Source of the DNA: Bacteroidetes bacterium 43-16 | GTDB lineage: Bacteria > Bacteroidota > Bacteroidia > Chitinophagales > Chitinophagaceae | DNA: 64,000 bases | Direction: 5' to 3' | NCBI GenBank assembly: GCA_001897525.1 | Contig: MKTB01000015.1 | Coordinates: 1-64,000 of the forward strand | Shown: positions 1-8,697 of the stretch, piece by piece | Layout of the letters: each line of letters starts with the position of its first letter | Numbering within the stretch: position 1 is the stretch's first letter | Program-made: the position numbers and the translations under genes | Notes under the pieces: model-generated | Seen by the model: the letters and a program-made list of their open reading frames with translations, nothing else | Told to the model about the DNA's origin: nothing | Databases searched by the model: none

Positions 1-897
1 GGTATTGGTACAGCCGTTGATAATAACAAACATCATTTCACGGGCACAGGTACCTACTTCAACACCATTACGCTTTTCCGTTACTTTTTTCACTACCGTA
101 GCTTCCATAGCCTGGTTAGGTGTAAAATCGGTCACCCCGGTATTAGGATTGAATATAAAAGTTCCCGGAGCAGCAGGCAAAGGATTTTGTGCGGTATAAG
201 GAGCTACATAGTTTACAAAAGCGGTACCCTGCAGATTGTTAATCGCAGGCTCCAGGCTATAGGTCATCACATCATTGTCCACATCAACCGCACCTAAGCT
301 AAAGGAAGAAGGTACATTATTACAGAAGAAAGGAGTAGGATCTGAAGTAAAGGTCGGAGAGTTATTCGGTCCGTTCACATTATTGAGGGTAGCCGCAATA
401 AAAAAGGTACCGTGATTGGTAATATTATCTGCCAGGAAACTTCTACCTGCACTAGTACCACCTACCAGGTTACTATTGAAAGCAAACCTCCAGGTAGCTG
501 AAGTACCACTCAGTACTACATTACCTCTGAACGTATATTTCCTGATACCAGGCAAAGTTCCCCCGCTACAGGTAGTACTGTTGATCTGGCTGGGACATAC
601 TGGGGATACCAGGATATCACTCTCATTGGCGATTCTTGGTAAGGTTTGTGTAGTCACGAGGTTTCCGTTATTATAAACATTCATGCCCGCGCCTGTAGTA
701 GTTGTAAATGTATTAAAAGAAGCGCCACCATTACAATCTCCGAAAATGATAATTTCCACTTCATAAGTATGATTGGTACCACTGGTAGAAATAAATTTAT
801 AGGTAAGCTGACCACCTGCTACGTGATTGGCAAAAGCTTTTTGCCCGAACAACAAAAACAAAAGTCCCAGTAACCAAAAAATAGACTTTTTTATCAT
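1..897 (-). CDS. T9SS-type cell-surface protein, C-terminus beyond window
   Basis: An open frame of 299 codons runs from an ATG at 897 off the left edge, so only the N-terminus is present. It starts with a signal peptide (KKS, then a long Leu/Phe stretch ending near QKAFA). The mature protein begins with NHVAGGQLTYKF and continues IIIFGDCNGG, the N-terminal pattern of large Bacteroidota surface proteins that usually end in a gliding-motility (CHU_C/type B) sorting domain. Later segments (NGPNNSPTF, VDVDNDVMTYSL) look like repeated Ig/cadherin-like folds. The likely role is surface adhesion or matrix contact after secretion by T9SS. The C-terminal sorting domain is outside the window, so the T9SS assignment is inference. 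Confidence 0.8.
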   Translation of the reverse strand, partial: MIKKSIFWLLGLLFLLFGQKAFANHVAGGQLTYKFISTSGTNHTYEVEIIIFGDCNGGASFNTFTTTTGAGMNVYNNGNLVTTQTLPRIANESDILVSPVCPSQINSTTCSGGTLPGIRKYTFRGNVVLSGTSATWRFAFNSNLVGGTSAGRSFLADNITNHGTFFIAATLNNVNGPNNSPTFTSDPTPFFCNNVPSSFSLGAVDVDNDVMTYSLEPAINNLQGTAFVNYVAPYTAQNPLPAAPGTFIFNPNTGVTDFTPNQAMEATVVKKVTEKRNGVEVGTCAREMMFVIINGCTNT

Positions 898-1024
898 GAT
901 TTTATAATAATTAATAGGGTTTCAAATTTTCGTGTCCTATATAAAATAAGTATAAATTATCCATTTACGACTTATTAAATAAGACATGAAATAAAAATAA
1001 ATGGTTGGTGATATTAAAAAAATG

Positions 1025-2164
1025 CTAAAAAGAATTATTACCGCTTATTGAAGGAACAATTACTTCTGTTAAATTATCCAGGATCATGGAAGAAACCATA
1101 TACCCGTTCGTGTTATAAATCCATTTCTGCGCTCCCGTTTCACTATCAAAAGCATATACATTATTATCATGGCTATTAATGTAAGCTACTTTATCATGTA
1201 CCAGGGGCGAAGTAACTAATGTTCCAAATGCAAGAGATTTCCATTTCAGGGTACCATCAATGATATTTACAGTATATAAATTAAAATCATTACAACCGAA
1301 GTATACATTTTGATCATAAACGAAAGGAGAAGATAAGATACGGTCTCCTGTAGTTACTTTCCATCTCAACAGACCGGTAGCTGAATCAATAGAGTAAAAA
1401 TTACGGTCATTACTTCCTGCCATAATATTACCCCCAACGCTCACCGGAGAACTTTGCACTGCAGATCCGGTTTGGTAAGTCCAGAACGAACTTCCGTTTC
1501 TTGAATTAAAGGCATAAATTTTACCATCATCATTCCCTGCATACAGGTAATTATGATTGGCGGCACATATAGATGAGTTAAAGATACCGGCTCCTGCCAC
1601 ATCTTGTCTCCAGGTCACAATACCATCGCTCGCTCTTAGCGCAATGACACTGGAACCTCCCACAAAGAATATCTGTAAGGTATCGCTGGTACCAATCGTG
1701 TTTTTCGCCAGGGAAGTAGTAACCGGTACGCCTGCACCATACTGCCATACCATATTAAACCCGTCTAAAGGATTATACATTTTCACGTCGTTACCTACAG
1801 AAATGGCCAGCCTGCTGTCATCCACCACCAAAGGAGTACCGCTAACCGCTGCGCCCAAGGTCACTGAAGTTTCCAGCTTACCGTTAATACGATTGATACT
1901 ATATAGCTTACCGCTCACATCAACAACGACCAGCTTGCCCGCCACAACAACCGGTGTTGCAATAACATTATTATCTACTTTGTATTCCCATTTCTTCCTG
2001 CCGGTTTTAGGATCTATGGCTAAAACAACATTATTATTGTTTACCACAAACAAAGAAGGGCTGAGTTCTGTGGGTAAAGGCAAATCAGGACTAAATTCTT
2101 TTTTACAAGAGATCAAAAAAGTGATTCCGATTAATCCTAACAAAATACATTTTAAATTGCGCAT
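1025..2164 (-). CDS. PQQ-like beta-propeller lipoprotein
   Basis: 379 residues. A lipoprotein signal ends at Cys20 (FLISC followed by KKE), so the protein is probably anchored in the outer membrane or periplasmic face. The rest is about eight repeats of the type 'D..TG...W.......V..SPVV', for example TGRKKWEY, DGIVTWRQ, TGLLRWKV and TGAQKWIY, which is the PQQ/BamB-type beta-propeller blade. The fold is clear, the substrate is not. BamB-like assembly factors and PQQ dehydrogenase fragments share it, and no catalytic residues of a PQQ enzyme are evident. It lies 127 bases downstream of the surface protein start on the same strand and has its own ATG start. Confidence 0.85.
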   Translation of the reverse strand: MRNLKCILLGLIGITFLISCKKEFSPDLPLPTELSPSLFVVNNNNVVLAIDPKTGRKKWEYKVDNNVIATPVVVAGKLVVVDVSGKLYSINRINGKLETSVTLGAAVSGTPLVVDDSRLAISVGNDVKMYNPLDGFNMVWQYGAGVPVTTSLAKNTIGTSDTLQIFFVGGSSVIALRASDGIVTWRQDVAGAGIFNSSICAANHNYLYAGNDDGKIYAFNSRNGSSFWTYQTGSAVQSSPVSVGGNIMAGSNDRNFYSIDSATGLLRWKVTTGDRILSSPFVYDQNVYFGCNDFNLYTVNIIDGTLKWKSLAFGTLVTSPLVHDKVAYINSHDNNVYAFDSETGAQKWIYNTNGYMVSSMILDNLTEVIVPSISGNNSF

Positions 2165-2586
2165 GAAAACTTATCTAAATTAAAAATTTAACCAAATTTG
2201 AGAACCAAAAATAACAAATGTCAATAAAGATACAAATGAAATCTTAAAATTCTCTAAACAAAATACAAAAAATCCTGCCCGGATCGATAGCCTGTATTCC
2301 TCCATTCGACACCTACTCTTCTGTTTTCATGACTATTACCTATTGATTTAGACAACGATATCAACATTAAGGTTGGTTGGATGTCATCAAAAAAACAAAA
2401 AATATATATACTTTTATAGCTACGGGCGAATAAGTTATCCCCATTTCAACATTTCCACTAAATAAAACCACTTTTCGAGCCGCCACATTTGATCGCCTGT
2501 ACCATCAGCCGACTTTCCGGGGTCCATATGCGGTCATTTTTAAATTTCGTATATTTGTGCGTTAACCCCTAAGCGCTCTACTCATC
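2165..2586. other. Intergenic region between divergent genes
   Basis: About 420 bases separating the minus-strand propeller lipoprotein from the plus-strand thioredoxin-like gene. Only the right-hand promoter element (2550-2557) is recognisable. I see no tRNA, no convincing small ORF and no strong hairpin. Confidence 0.5.
2550..2557 (+). promoter_or_regulatory. -7 promoter element for the thioredoxin-like gene
   Basis: TATATTTG fits the Bacteroidota -7 consensus TAnnTTTG exactly and lies about 30 bases before the ATG at 2587. No clear -33 TTG is visible upstream. Confidence 0.55.
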
Positions 2587-3171
2587 ATGAAACATTGGAT
2601 ATTGCCTTTCTTATTGCTGTTTTCTTCCTTAGCGTATGCACAGGAATATGAACAGAAAGAAGAAGACCATACGCATAATTTCTCCATGCCAGAATCTCCC
2701 GTTTTTAATGCTAAAAACTGGAAAAACACCAACCTGCTCAATGGCCGGGAAGTAGAATTATGGAATATACTGGACAGTGGCTATGTCATTATCCATGAAT
2801 ATTTTATGATCGATTGCCGCCCCTGTATCACGGCTGGGAAAGGCCTCGAGAAAGTAGTCGGTAGCCTGAAAGAAAAATACCCGGGACGGGTTTTATACTA
2901 TCAAACAGTCTATGAAAATGTATCTACCGCCAAGCAGGCCCTGAAATGGGTCAGAGAGAACAAGTTTAACCCTGATGCTGTGTTCATTAACGGGGCAGCT
3001 GAAGTGGAAAACTACGGTGGTATGGGTATGCCCACTATCGTGGTGCTGGGTGATGGCAGAAGACATAAAGGCTTTTATAAAAAGCAAGGCTACACTCCCC
3101 TGGAAAACGGTAAGATCCTGAGCACGGTAAGATGGGCTATGGAGGTAACAAAAAGTAAATTCGAGCAATAA
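2587..3171 (+). CDS. Exported thioredoxin-fold protein with CxxC
   Basis: 194 residues. A signal peptide ends at SLAYAQ (about residue 19), giving a periplasmic protein. The active-site motif is C77-R-P-C80 in 'MIDCRPC', and a cis-proline motif GMGMPT follows around residue 149, so the thioredoxin/redoxin fold appears complete. It is related to TlpA-type thiol-disulfide oxidoreductases. It lies 10 bases upstream of a di-heme cytochrome c peroxidase, which suggests cotranscription and a job in reducing the haem-binding cysteines or supporting peroxide defence in the periplasm. That link is inference from position. A -7 promoter element precedes the gene. Confidence 0.82.
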   Translation: MKHWILPFLLLFSSLAYAQEYEQKEEDHTHNFSMPESPVFNAKNWKNTNLLNGREVELWNILDSGYVIIHEYFMIDCRPCITAGKGLEKVVGSLKEKYPGRVLYYQTVYENVSTAKQALKWVRENKFNPDAVFINGAAEVENYGGMGMPTIVVLGDGRRHKGFYKKQGYTPLENGKILSTVRWAMEVTKSKFEQ

Positions 3172-3181
3172 GCGTATTATA

Positions 3182-4252
3182 ATGTTGAAAAAGAAATCGA
3201 CCTGGATCGTTCTGGGTTTAATTGCCCTTGCAGTAGGATTGAGTGCATTTTCAGGCAATAAAAAGAAGCCTCAAAAGCCCAGGCCCTATAAAATAGACCT
3301 TCCGGAGTTTGTGCTGGACTATTTTGAGCCCATGCCCATGCCTGCAGATAATCCTATGACGGAAGAGGGCGTGGAACTGGGCCGCTACCTGTTTTATGAT
3401 GGTATCTTGAGCGCAGACCGGTCTATGAGTTGCGCGGCCTGCCATAAGCAAGCCAATGCCTTTTCTGATCCCCGGAGATTCAGTATCGGGGTAAAGGGAG
3501 ACATCGGCATCAAGCATTCCATGAGCATTGTCAACATAGGCTGGAGCAGCTTTTTCTTCTGGGACGGGCGTTCCAAATCCCTGGAAGAGCAGGCCAATGA
3601 TCCGATCACCAATCCTATTGAAATGGCCAATACCTGGGAAGTCGTACTGCCGAGGCTGCAGTCGCATCCTGATTATCCCAACCGTTTTTATAAAGCCTTC
3701 GGCTCTGCCAACATCACCAAAGACATGGTGCTCAAAGCTCTTTCCCAGTTTGAAAGGACCATTATCTCCTTCAACTCCCGCTTCGACCGGTATTTTTACG
3801 GCGGAGATGCCAATGCTTTAACGGCACAGGAGGAAAGGGGCATGGAGCTTTTCTTCGGGGGTGGCTCCTGCAACCACTGTCATAGTGATGTATTGCTGAC
3901 GGATAATTTTTTCCGCAACAACGGGATTGATATAAAACCGGATTCCGGCATGGCGAAGAATACAAAGCTGAGCCAGGATATCGGCAAGATGAAAGTACCA
4001 ACCTTAAGGAACATCGCGCTTACGGCTCCATATATGCATGACGGGCGTTTCAAAACGCTTGAAGAAGTGGTGGATTTCTACCTGGATTCGGTACATATAA
4101 AATCACCGAACCTGGATGAGCATATGTCTTTACTGACCAACAGGCCGATCTTTGTAGCAAGTGACCGCAAAGCATTGGTAGCTTTCCTGAAGACATTTAC
4201 AGATTCTACACTGATCACCAATCCCAAACTCAAAGACCCTAATGCTTTCTAA
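3182..4252 (+). CDS. Di-heme cytochrome c peroxidase family protein
   Basis: 356 residues. An N-terminal hydrophobic segment (residues 7-24) acts as membrane anchor or signal peptide. Two haem c motifs are present: C84-AA-C87-H88 and C230-NH-C233-H234. The flanking sequences (GRYLFYDGILSADRSMSCAACH; APYMHDGRF) are those of the bacterial CcpA/MauG superfamily. The expected activity is reduction of hydrogen peroxide to water with electrons from small cytochromes, in the periplasm. MauG-like protein modification is an alternative that sequence alone cannot exclude. It probably shares an operon with the thioredoxin-like gene 10 bases upstream. A second, clearly different member of the superfamily lies at 37526-38560. 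Confidence 0.88.
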   Translation: MLKKKSTWIVLGLIALAVGLSAFSGNKKKPQKPRPYKIDLPEFVLDYFEPMPMPADNPMTEEGVELGRYLFYDGILSADRSMSCAACHKQANAFSDPRRFSIGVKGDIGIKHSMSIVNIGWSSFFFWDGRSKSLEEQANDPITNPIEMANTWEVVLPRLQSHPDYPNRFYKAFGSANITKDMVLKALSQFERTIISFNSRFDRYFYGGDANALTAQEERGMELFFGGGSCNHCHSDVLLTDNFFRNNGIDIKPDSGMAKNTKLSQDIGKMKVPTLRNIALTAPYMHDGRFKTLEEVVDFYLDSVHIKSPNLDEHMSLLTNRPIFVASDRKALVAFLKTFTDSTLITNPKLKDPNAF

Positions 4253-4269
4253 GCAATCGGAGAGGTAAA

Positions 4270-5157
4270 TCATTGTAATGGAGGAACAAGAAGCTTTTCT
4301 CCGCAGACCTTACAATAGCGGGCATCGGTGTCATTATCAGTGTTCCCGCAACGCTCACATTCACGGAGGTATTTCCTGACTTTCCGGAATTCTTTGGCAA
4401 CAATACCGGTAGGTACCGCAATGATGCCATAACCGCAAAGCATCAATATAATAGACATCAGCTTTCCTGCCGATGTTGTAGGTGCAATATCTCCATATCC
4501 TACTGTGGTTATCGTCACGATGGCCCAATAAATACTTTCAGGAATACTGTGGAAACCATTTTGACCGTTTTCCAGCACATACATGAGTGAACCTACGATC
4601 ACGGAAATGATCACAATAAACATCAGGAAAATAATGATCTTCCGGTAGCTGTTCTGAAGGGCTTTTATGATGATGAGCGCTTCTTTGAGGTAAGTGATGA
4701 GGTTAAATATCCGGAACACACGCAGGAGGCGCAACAGCCTGATCGCGATCAGGAAATGGACCTGCGGAAAAAACAGGCTGATATAGAAAGTGAGGATGCT
4801 GAGCAGATCTATAATACCGAAGGCACTAAAGATATAAGCCCGGTTATTTTTAATCGCCAGCAGCCTCAGGTAATACTCAATCGTGAAAAAGATCGTCAAC
4901 ACCCACTCTGAGTACCTGAAGAAATGACCATACTTATCAATACTACCGGGGATAGACTCCCAGATGATGAGTACAGTACTCAAAAGGATGGTCACCAGCA
5001 AGCTGACATCAAACAATTTACCGGCCGGGGTATCGGCATAGTAAATAGTCCGGAAAAGTTTCTTTCTCCAGCCTTCTTCGGGTATGAGTTTCTCTTTTTT
5101 AAAAAATTCCACTTTAATGTCGGGCTTTACTGTATCAAATGTAGGCCAAATGAACAA
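4270..5157 (-). CDS. Voltage-gated-type potassium channel with C-terminal zinc ribbon
   Basis: 295 residues with six membrane segments (about 48-69, 83-103, 108-130, 136-155, 174-196, 231-251). The S4-like helix carries Arg at 140, 143, 146 and 149, the spacing of a voltage sensor. The pore loop holds the K+ selectivity filter TVGYGD (218-223). The cytosolic tail ends with two CxxC pairs (C267/C270 and C282/C285), a zinc-ribbon pattern. No ATG is available: the frame opens right after the hemE stop, and the first usable codon is a TTG at 5157 (a GTG at 5112 is an alternative). It sits directly upstream of hemE on the same strand reading toward 4270, 18 bases after hemE. Confidence 0.88.
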   Translation of the reverse strand: MFIWPTFDTVKPDIKVEFFKKEKLIPEEGWRKKLFRTIYYADTPAGKLFDVSLLVTILLSTVLIIWESIPGSIDKYGHFFRYSEWVLTIFFTIEYYLRLLAIKNNRAYIFSAFGIIDLLSILTFYISLFFPQVHFLIAIRLLRLLRVFRIFNLITYLKEALIIIKALQNSYRKIIIFLMFIVIISVIVGSLMYVLENGQNGFHSIPESIYWAIVTITTVGYGDIAPTTSAGKLMSIILMLCGYGIIAVPTGIVAKEFRKVRKYLRECERCGNTDNDTDARYCKVCGEKLLVPPLQ

Positions 5158-5175
5158 TAAATCTAATGGAAAAAA

Positions 5176-6219
5176 TTATGCATGGCGGAATGCTTTAACC
5201 GTATCTACGAATGCTTTGGCATGTGCTACCGGCACATTAGGCAAAATACCATGTCCCAGGTTAGCTATATGCCTGCCCGGTCCAAAAGCACGGAGCATAG
5301 CCTCTGTAGTTTGCTGAATCTCTTCCACAGGAGCCAATAACCTGGCCGGGTCATAATTACCCTGCAGCGTGATCTTGTCGCCTGCAAACTGGCGGGCCTG
5401 CTGCGCTTCTATGCACCAGTCGATACCCAGGCCATGGGCCCCGGTAGCGGCCATTTCGCCCAGGGAAGACCAGGCCCCTTTGGCAAACACAATGGTCGGT
5501 ACTTCATCTTTGATCGCAGCAACGATCTGGCGGATGTATTGCAGTGAAAAAGTTTCAAAATCCTGTTTATTTAATAAACCGCCCCAACTGTCAAACACCT
5601 GCAGCATATCTGCACCTGCGGCGATCTGCCCTTTCAGGTACTCTATGGTAACATCGGTGATCATTTGCAGCAACTGGTGTGCCAGTTTCGGGTTCTGGTA
5701 ACAAAAGCCTTTAGCCTCATCAAAAGTTTTACTGCCCTTGCCCTGTACCATGTAGCACAAAAGCGTCCAGGGAGCTCCTGCAAAACCGATCAGGGGAACA
5801 CGGCCGTCCAGTTCTTTTTTGATCATCCTGATGGCATCATACACATATTCCAGGTTACCTGCGGCACCAGCCGAATAGATCCTGTTCAGATCGGCAGCAG
5901 TCTTGATAGGCTCCGGCAACAAGGGACCCTGCTTTTCGATCAGCTGGACCTCCATTCCCATTGCCTGGGGCACTACAAGGATATCGGAGAAGAGAATAGC
6001 GGCATCTACACCTACTATATCCACAGGCTGCAAGGTGATCTCGCAGGCCAGTTCCGGGGTCTGACAACGTTCAAAAAAGGAATACTTATTTCTTAAGGCA
6101 ATATATTCGGGAAGGTATCTTCCTGCCTGGCGCATCATCCAGACCGGGGTGCGCTCTGTCTGTTCGCCCAAAAGTGTCCTGATAATAAGATCGTTTTTTA
6201 AGTTGTTGTCTCTTCTCAT
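5176..6219 (-). CDS. hemE: Uroporphyrinogen decarboxylase
   Basis: 347 residues, the usual family length. It removes the four acetate carboxyl groups of uroporphyrinogen III to give coproporphyrinogen III, in cytosolic haem synthesis. The N-terminal signature WMMRQAGRYLPEY (about 27-39) holds the substrate-binding Arg residues, and GFAGAPWTLL is the second family signature. Further hallmarks are the catalytic-region segment SDILVVPQAMG and the C-terminal NLGHGILPNVP. The ATG at 6219 lies 4 bases after the hemD stop, so hemD and hemE form a tight pair. The haem made here would serve the window's two di-heme peroxidases among others. Confidence 0.96.
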   Translation of the reverse strand: MRRDNNLKNDLIIRTLLGEQTERTPVWMMRQAGRYLPEYIALRNKYSFFERCQTPELACEITLQPVDIVGVDAAILFSDILVVPQAMGMEVQLIEKQGPLLPEPIKTAADLNRIYSAGAAGNLEYVYDAIRMIKKELDGRVPLIGFAGAPWTLLCYMVQGKGSKTFDEAKGFCYQNPKLAHQLLQMITDVTIEYLKGQIAAGADMLQVFDSWGGLLNKQDFETFSLQYIRQIVAAIKDEVPTIVFAKGAWSSLGEMAATGAHGLGIDWCIEAQQARQFAGDKITLQGNYDPARLLAPVEEIQQTTEAMLRAFGPGRHIANLGHGILPNVPVAHAKAFVDTVKAFRHA

Positions 6220-6223
6220 TATA

Positions 6224-6904
6224 TTATAAATTAAAATAGTTTACCACGGCTGCTACTAAAGAGCCTTCGGTAGGCGATTCACAGATCACTACCTGCTTTG
6301 CAAAAGGTTTTAAAGCCGCAGCCGTCGTTTTTCCGATGGCAAAGGTAATTGTATTATCGGGAATAATATTATGCTGCAAAAAACTCTCCACGGCAGAGGG
6401 ACTCAGGAATAAAATGGCCGAAAAGTCCTCCTTTAATACATGAGGCAGGGCCACATTCCGGTACACTTCTATGGCTTTGAAGCTGATTCCTGCATGATTC
6501 AGGCCGTCCGGGATCGTGGGCAGGGCCTTATCTCCTTTAAAAAACCATAAAGGAATTGTCTGCTCCGACTGAATAATGGGAATAAGCAATTCTGAAGCAT
6601 AGGGTCGCGCAATGATGCTGCCAGTATAGGCCAGGTGTTCCCTTACCAGGGCTTCCGTTCTCCCCGCAATACAGTACACCTCATGAAAAACCGGCAATTG
6701 CTCCCGGATACGCATCAAAGCCGCTACGGCATTGGCGCTGGTGATGATCACATTTACTTTTTCCGCAGGAGGCAGGTCGATCACAGCAGGGAATTCAATG
6801 CGTATAAAAGACCTGGTCACCACGCTTGCTCCTTTATCAGTAAGGTGCTGCAGGTTGGACGCACGGAGTGCTTTGGTGCTTAAGACCCTGATCTCTTTAG
6901 ACAA
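6224..6904 (-). CDS. hemD: Uroporphyrinogen-III synthase
   Basis: 226 residues. It cyclises hydroxymethylbilane to uroporphyrinogen III, the step just before HemE. The family is poorly conserved, but the pattern IRVLSTKAL at the N-terminus, 'IITSANAV', 'FFKGDKALPTIPDGL' and 'AILFLSPSAVESF' is typical. The pairing with hemE (4-base gap) supports the call. The start is a TTG at 6904: no ATG occurs before the first beta strand, and family members begin at this point. Only hemD and hemE are in the window; the rest of the pathway is elsewhere. Confidence 0.88.
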   Translation of the reverse strand: MSKEIRVLSTKALRASNLQHLTDKGASVVTRSFIRIEFPAVIDLPPAEKVNVIITSANAVAALMRIREQLPVFHEVYCIAGRTEALVREHLAYTGSIIARPYASELLIPIIQSEQTIPLWFFKGDKALPTIPDGLNHAGISFKAIEVYRNVALPHVLKEDFSAILFLSPSAVESFLQHNIIPDNTITFAIGKTTAAALKPFAKQVVICESPTEGSLVAAVVNYFNL

Positions 6905-6984
6905 TTTTCACAATATTTTAAAAAAGCTAAAATACAAACAATTACAGAGCTTTAGAGTTTTTTAGTACTTTTAGGAGACCAAAT

Positions 6985-6990
6985 AAGGAG
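6985..6990 (+). promoter_or_regulatory. Shine-Dalgarno site (AAGGAG)
   Basis: AAGGAG lies four bases before the ATG at 6995. It is worth noting because nearly all other genes of this window lack a Shine-Dalgarno sequence, as is normal in Bacteroidota. Confidence 0.6.
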
Positions 6991-6994
6991 TATT

Positions 6995-7369
6995 ATGCAG
7001 CATAAACCCAATAAAAAAACTTTAGTTATCGGAGCATCAGAAAATCCAAGCCGGTACAGCAACCGTGCCATACATATGTTAAGAAGTACCGGGAATGAGG
7101 TTGTTGCCATTGGCGCTCGCCCGGGGACTGTTCTCGATGTGGAATACGGATCTAAGATGATCCCCTTCTCAGATATAGATACCGTAACGCTTTACCTGAA
7201 CCCAGGTAATCAAAAACCATATTATGATTATATACTCAGCTTAAAGCCCAAACGAATTGTGTTTAACCCAGGCACAGAAAACGAGGAACTGGAACAGCTT
7301 GCCGTGCAAAATGGCATCCTGCCCCAGGAAGCCTGTACCCTAGTGATGTTGAGCACGGGTCAGTATTAA
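6995..7369 (+). CDS. CoA-binding (Rossmann) domain protein
   Basis: 124 residues, all one CoA-binding domain of the YccU/succinyl-CoA ligase alpha type. The N-terminal KKTLVIGASENPSRYSNRA is the nucleotide-binding loop and strand. 'RIVFNPGTENEELEQLA' and the C-terminal 'ACTLVMLSTG' are family hallmarks (the usual 'NPG.E..E' and 'CTLVML'). The physiological role is unknown across the family. It is a single gene with an unusually good Shine-Dalgarno site and is closed by a strong terminator at 7391-7429. Confidence 0.88.
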   Translation: MQHKPNKKTLVIGASENPSRYSNRAIHMLRSTGNEVVAIGARPGTVLDVEYGSKMIPFSDIDTVTLYLNPGNQKPYYDYILSLKPKRIVFNPGTENEELEQLAVQNGILPQEACTLVMLSTGQY

Positions 7370-7390
7370 GCTGAGACAGTATAACAATAA

Positions 7391-7429
7391 AAAATGGTTA
7401 ACACCTCAATTACCGGTGTTAACCATTTT
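7391..7429. terminator. Bidirectional intrinsic terminator
   Basis: A perfect 15-bp inverted repeat (7391-7405 and 7415-7429) around a 9-base loop, with A-rich sequence on one side and T-rich on the other. It sits between the convergent CoA-binding gene and queA and can end both. Confidence 0.9.
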
Positions 7430-7461
7430 GTATTTATTGCTATAGTCATCTCACTTACCTG

Positions 7462-8682
7462 CTAAGCCCATAATAAGCTGCTGTCTCCATAACTCAGGAA
7501 ACGGTATCCGTTCGCCAAAGCATGGTCATAGACGGCTTTCCAGTCGTCACCTATTAAAGCGGAAACCAGTAAGAGTAAGGTGCTTTCCGGCTGGTGAAAA
7601 TTGGTGATGAGCCCGTTCACTATTTTAAAATCATAACCGGGTGCAATGATGATCTGCGTCTTCACGATCAGCTTATCGGAATGGATAGCTTGCAGGTGCT
7701 TCAGCACTGCGCTTATACTCTCCGCTGCCGCTATGGGTGCAAAGCCGGATGCATAAGGCAACCATTGGGTCACGGCAACAGCGCCATTCTCTACAGCAAT
7801 GCCATTGATAAGCTGCACACCGATCCAATACAGGCTTTCCAGGGTCCTGCAGGAAGTAGTACCTACCGCGATCACCGGCTTTTTATCCCTGAGTTGTTTT
7901 TCCAGGACTACCAATTGTTCTTTAGACACTTCCAGCCATTCTGCATGCATTTCATGTGTCTCCATCGTGTCCGACTTCACAGGCTTAAAGGTCCCCGCAC
8001 CCACGTGTAATGTGACGGATGAAAAGGAAACCCCTTTGGCACTGAGCGATGCTAATACTTCGGGGGTAAAGTGCAGCGAAGCCGTGGGAGCGGCCACACT
8101 ACCCTCTTCTTTGGCAAAGACCGACTGGTAAGTCGCCTCATCGGCCTTGGTAGCTTCCCTGTTTAAATAAGGGGGCAAGGGTACTTTCCCGGCCAGGTGC
8201 AACACTTCGGCAAAACTCAGTTCCGGCTCATTCCAGGACAGTTTCAAGACCCAGGCCCCGTCCTGCTGTTCCAGGCGCTCTGCATGAAGGGTTAAATTAT
8301 CCTGCTCTAAAACCAGTTGCTGGCCTGCTTTCCACTTGGAAGCGCCGCCCAGGAAGCATTTCCAGTAGACCGCCCCTTTGGTCAACATGGCCGTAGGCAC
8401 ATCGGCATAACGGGTATCCGGCTCCAGGCAGAAGACCTCTACTTTGCCTCCTGTCGGTTTTTTGAACAGTAAGCGCGCATGGACCACTTTAGTCTGGTTG
8501 TACACCATTAAAGCATCTCCTGGTAATTGATCCGCGAGGGCTTTAAATTGTTCATCTTTGATGAGTCCATTTTTGTAGACCAGTAGTTTTGAAGCATCTC
8601 TTTGGGCCAATGGGAATGTAGCGATCTTATCTTCGGGAAGCAGGTAATTATACGCTTCTATTTTTATATCTTTAGGATGCAT
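7462..8682 (-). CDS. queA: tRNA preQ1(34) S-adenosylmethionine ribosyltransferase-isomerase
   Basis: 406 residues. QueA transfers and isomerises the ribosyl part of S-adenosylmethionine onto preQ1 in the tRNA wobble position to give epoxyqueuosine. Visible hallmarks are the N-terminal 'YLLPEDKIATFPLAQRDASKLLV', the central 'PLPPYLNR', the strongly conserved 'LHVGAGTFKPV' and 'THEMHAEWLEV', and the C-terminal 'TNFHQPESTLLLLVSAL'. It is somewhat longer than the Escherichia coli enzyme (about 350), with the extra length in the middle region. It starts 15 bases after the LUD-domain gene on the same strand, so the two are probably cotranscribed. Confidence 0.95.
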   Translation of the reverse strand: MHPKDIKIEAYNYLLPEDKIATFPLAQRDASKLLVYKNGLIKDEQFKALADQLPGDALMVYNQTKVVHARLLFKKPTGGKVEVFCLEPDTRYADVPTAMLTKGAVYWKCFLGGASKWKAGQQLVLEQDNLTLHAERLEQQDGAWVLKLSWNEPELSFAEVLHLAGKVPLPPYLNREATKADEATYQSVFAKEEGSVAAPTASLHFTPEVLASLSAKGVSFSSVTLHVGAGTFKPVKSDTMETHEMHAEWLEVSKEQLVVLEKQLRDKKPVIAVGTTSCRTLESLYWIGVQLINGIAVENGAVAVTQWLPYASGFAPIAAAESISAVLKHLQAIHSDKLIVKTQIIIAPGYDFKIVNGLITNFHQPESTLLLLVSALIGDDWKAVYDHALANGYRFLSYGDSSLLWA

Positions 8683-8697
8683 GAATCCAATAAAATC

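Noticed and set aside
416-873. Two plus-strand ORFs opposite the truncated surface protein
   Set aside because: They lie antisense to the coding frame 1-897, which has a signal peptide and family features; the plus-strand translations have no such features.
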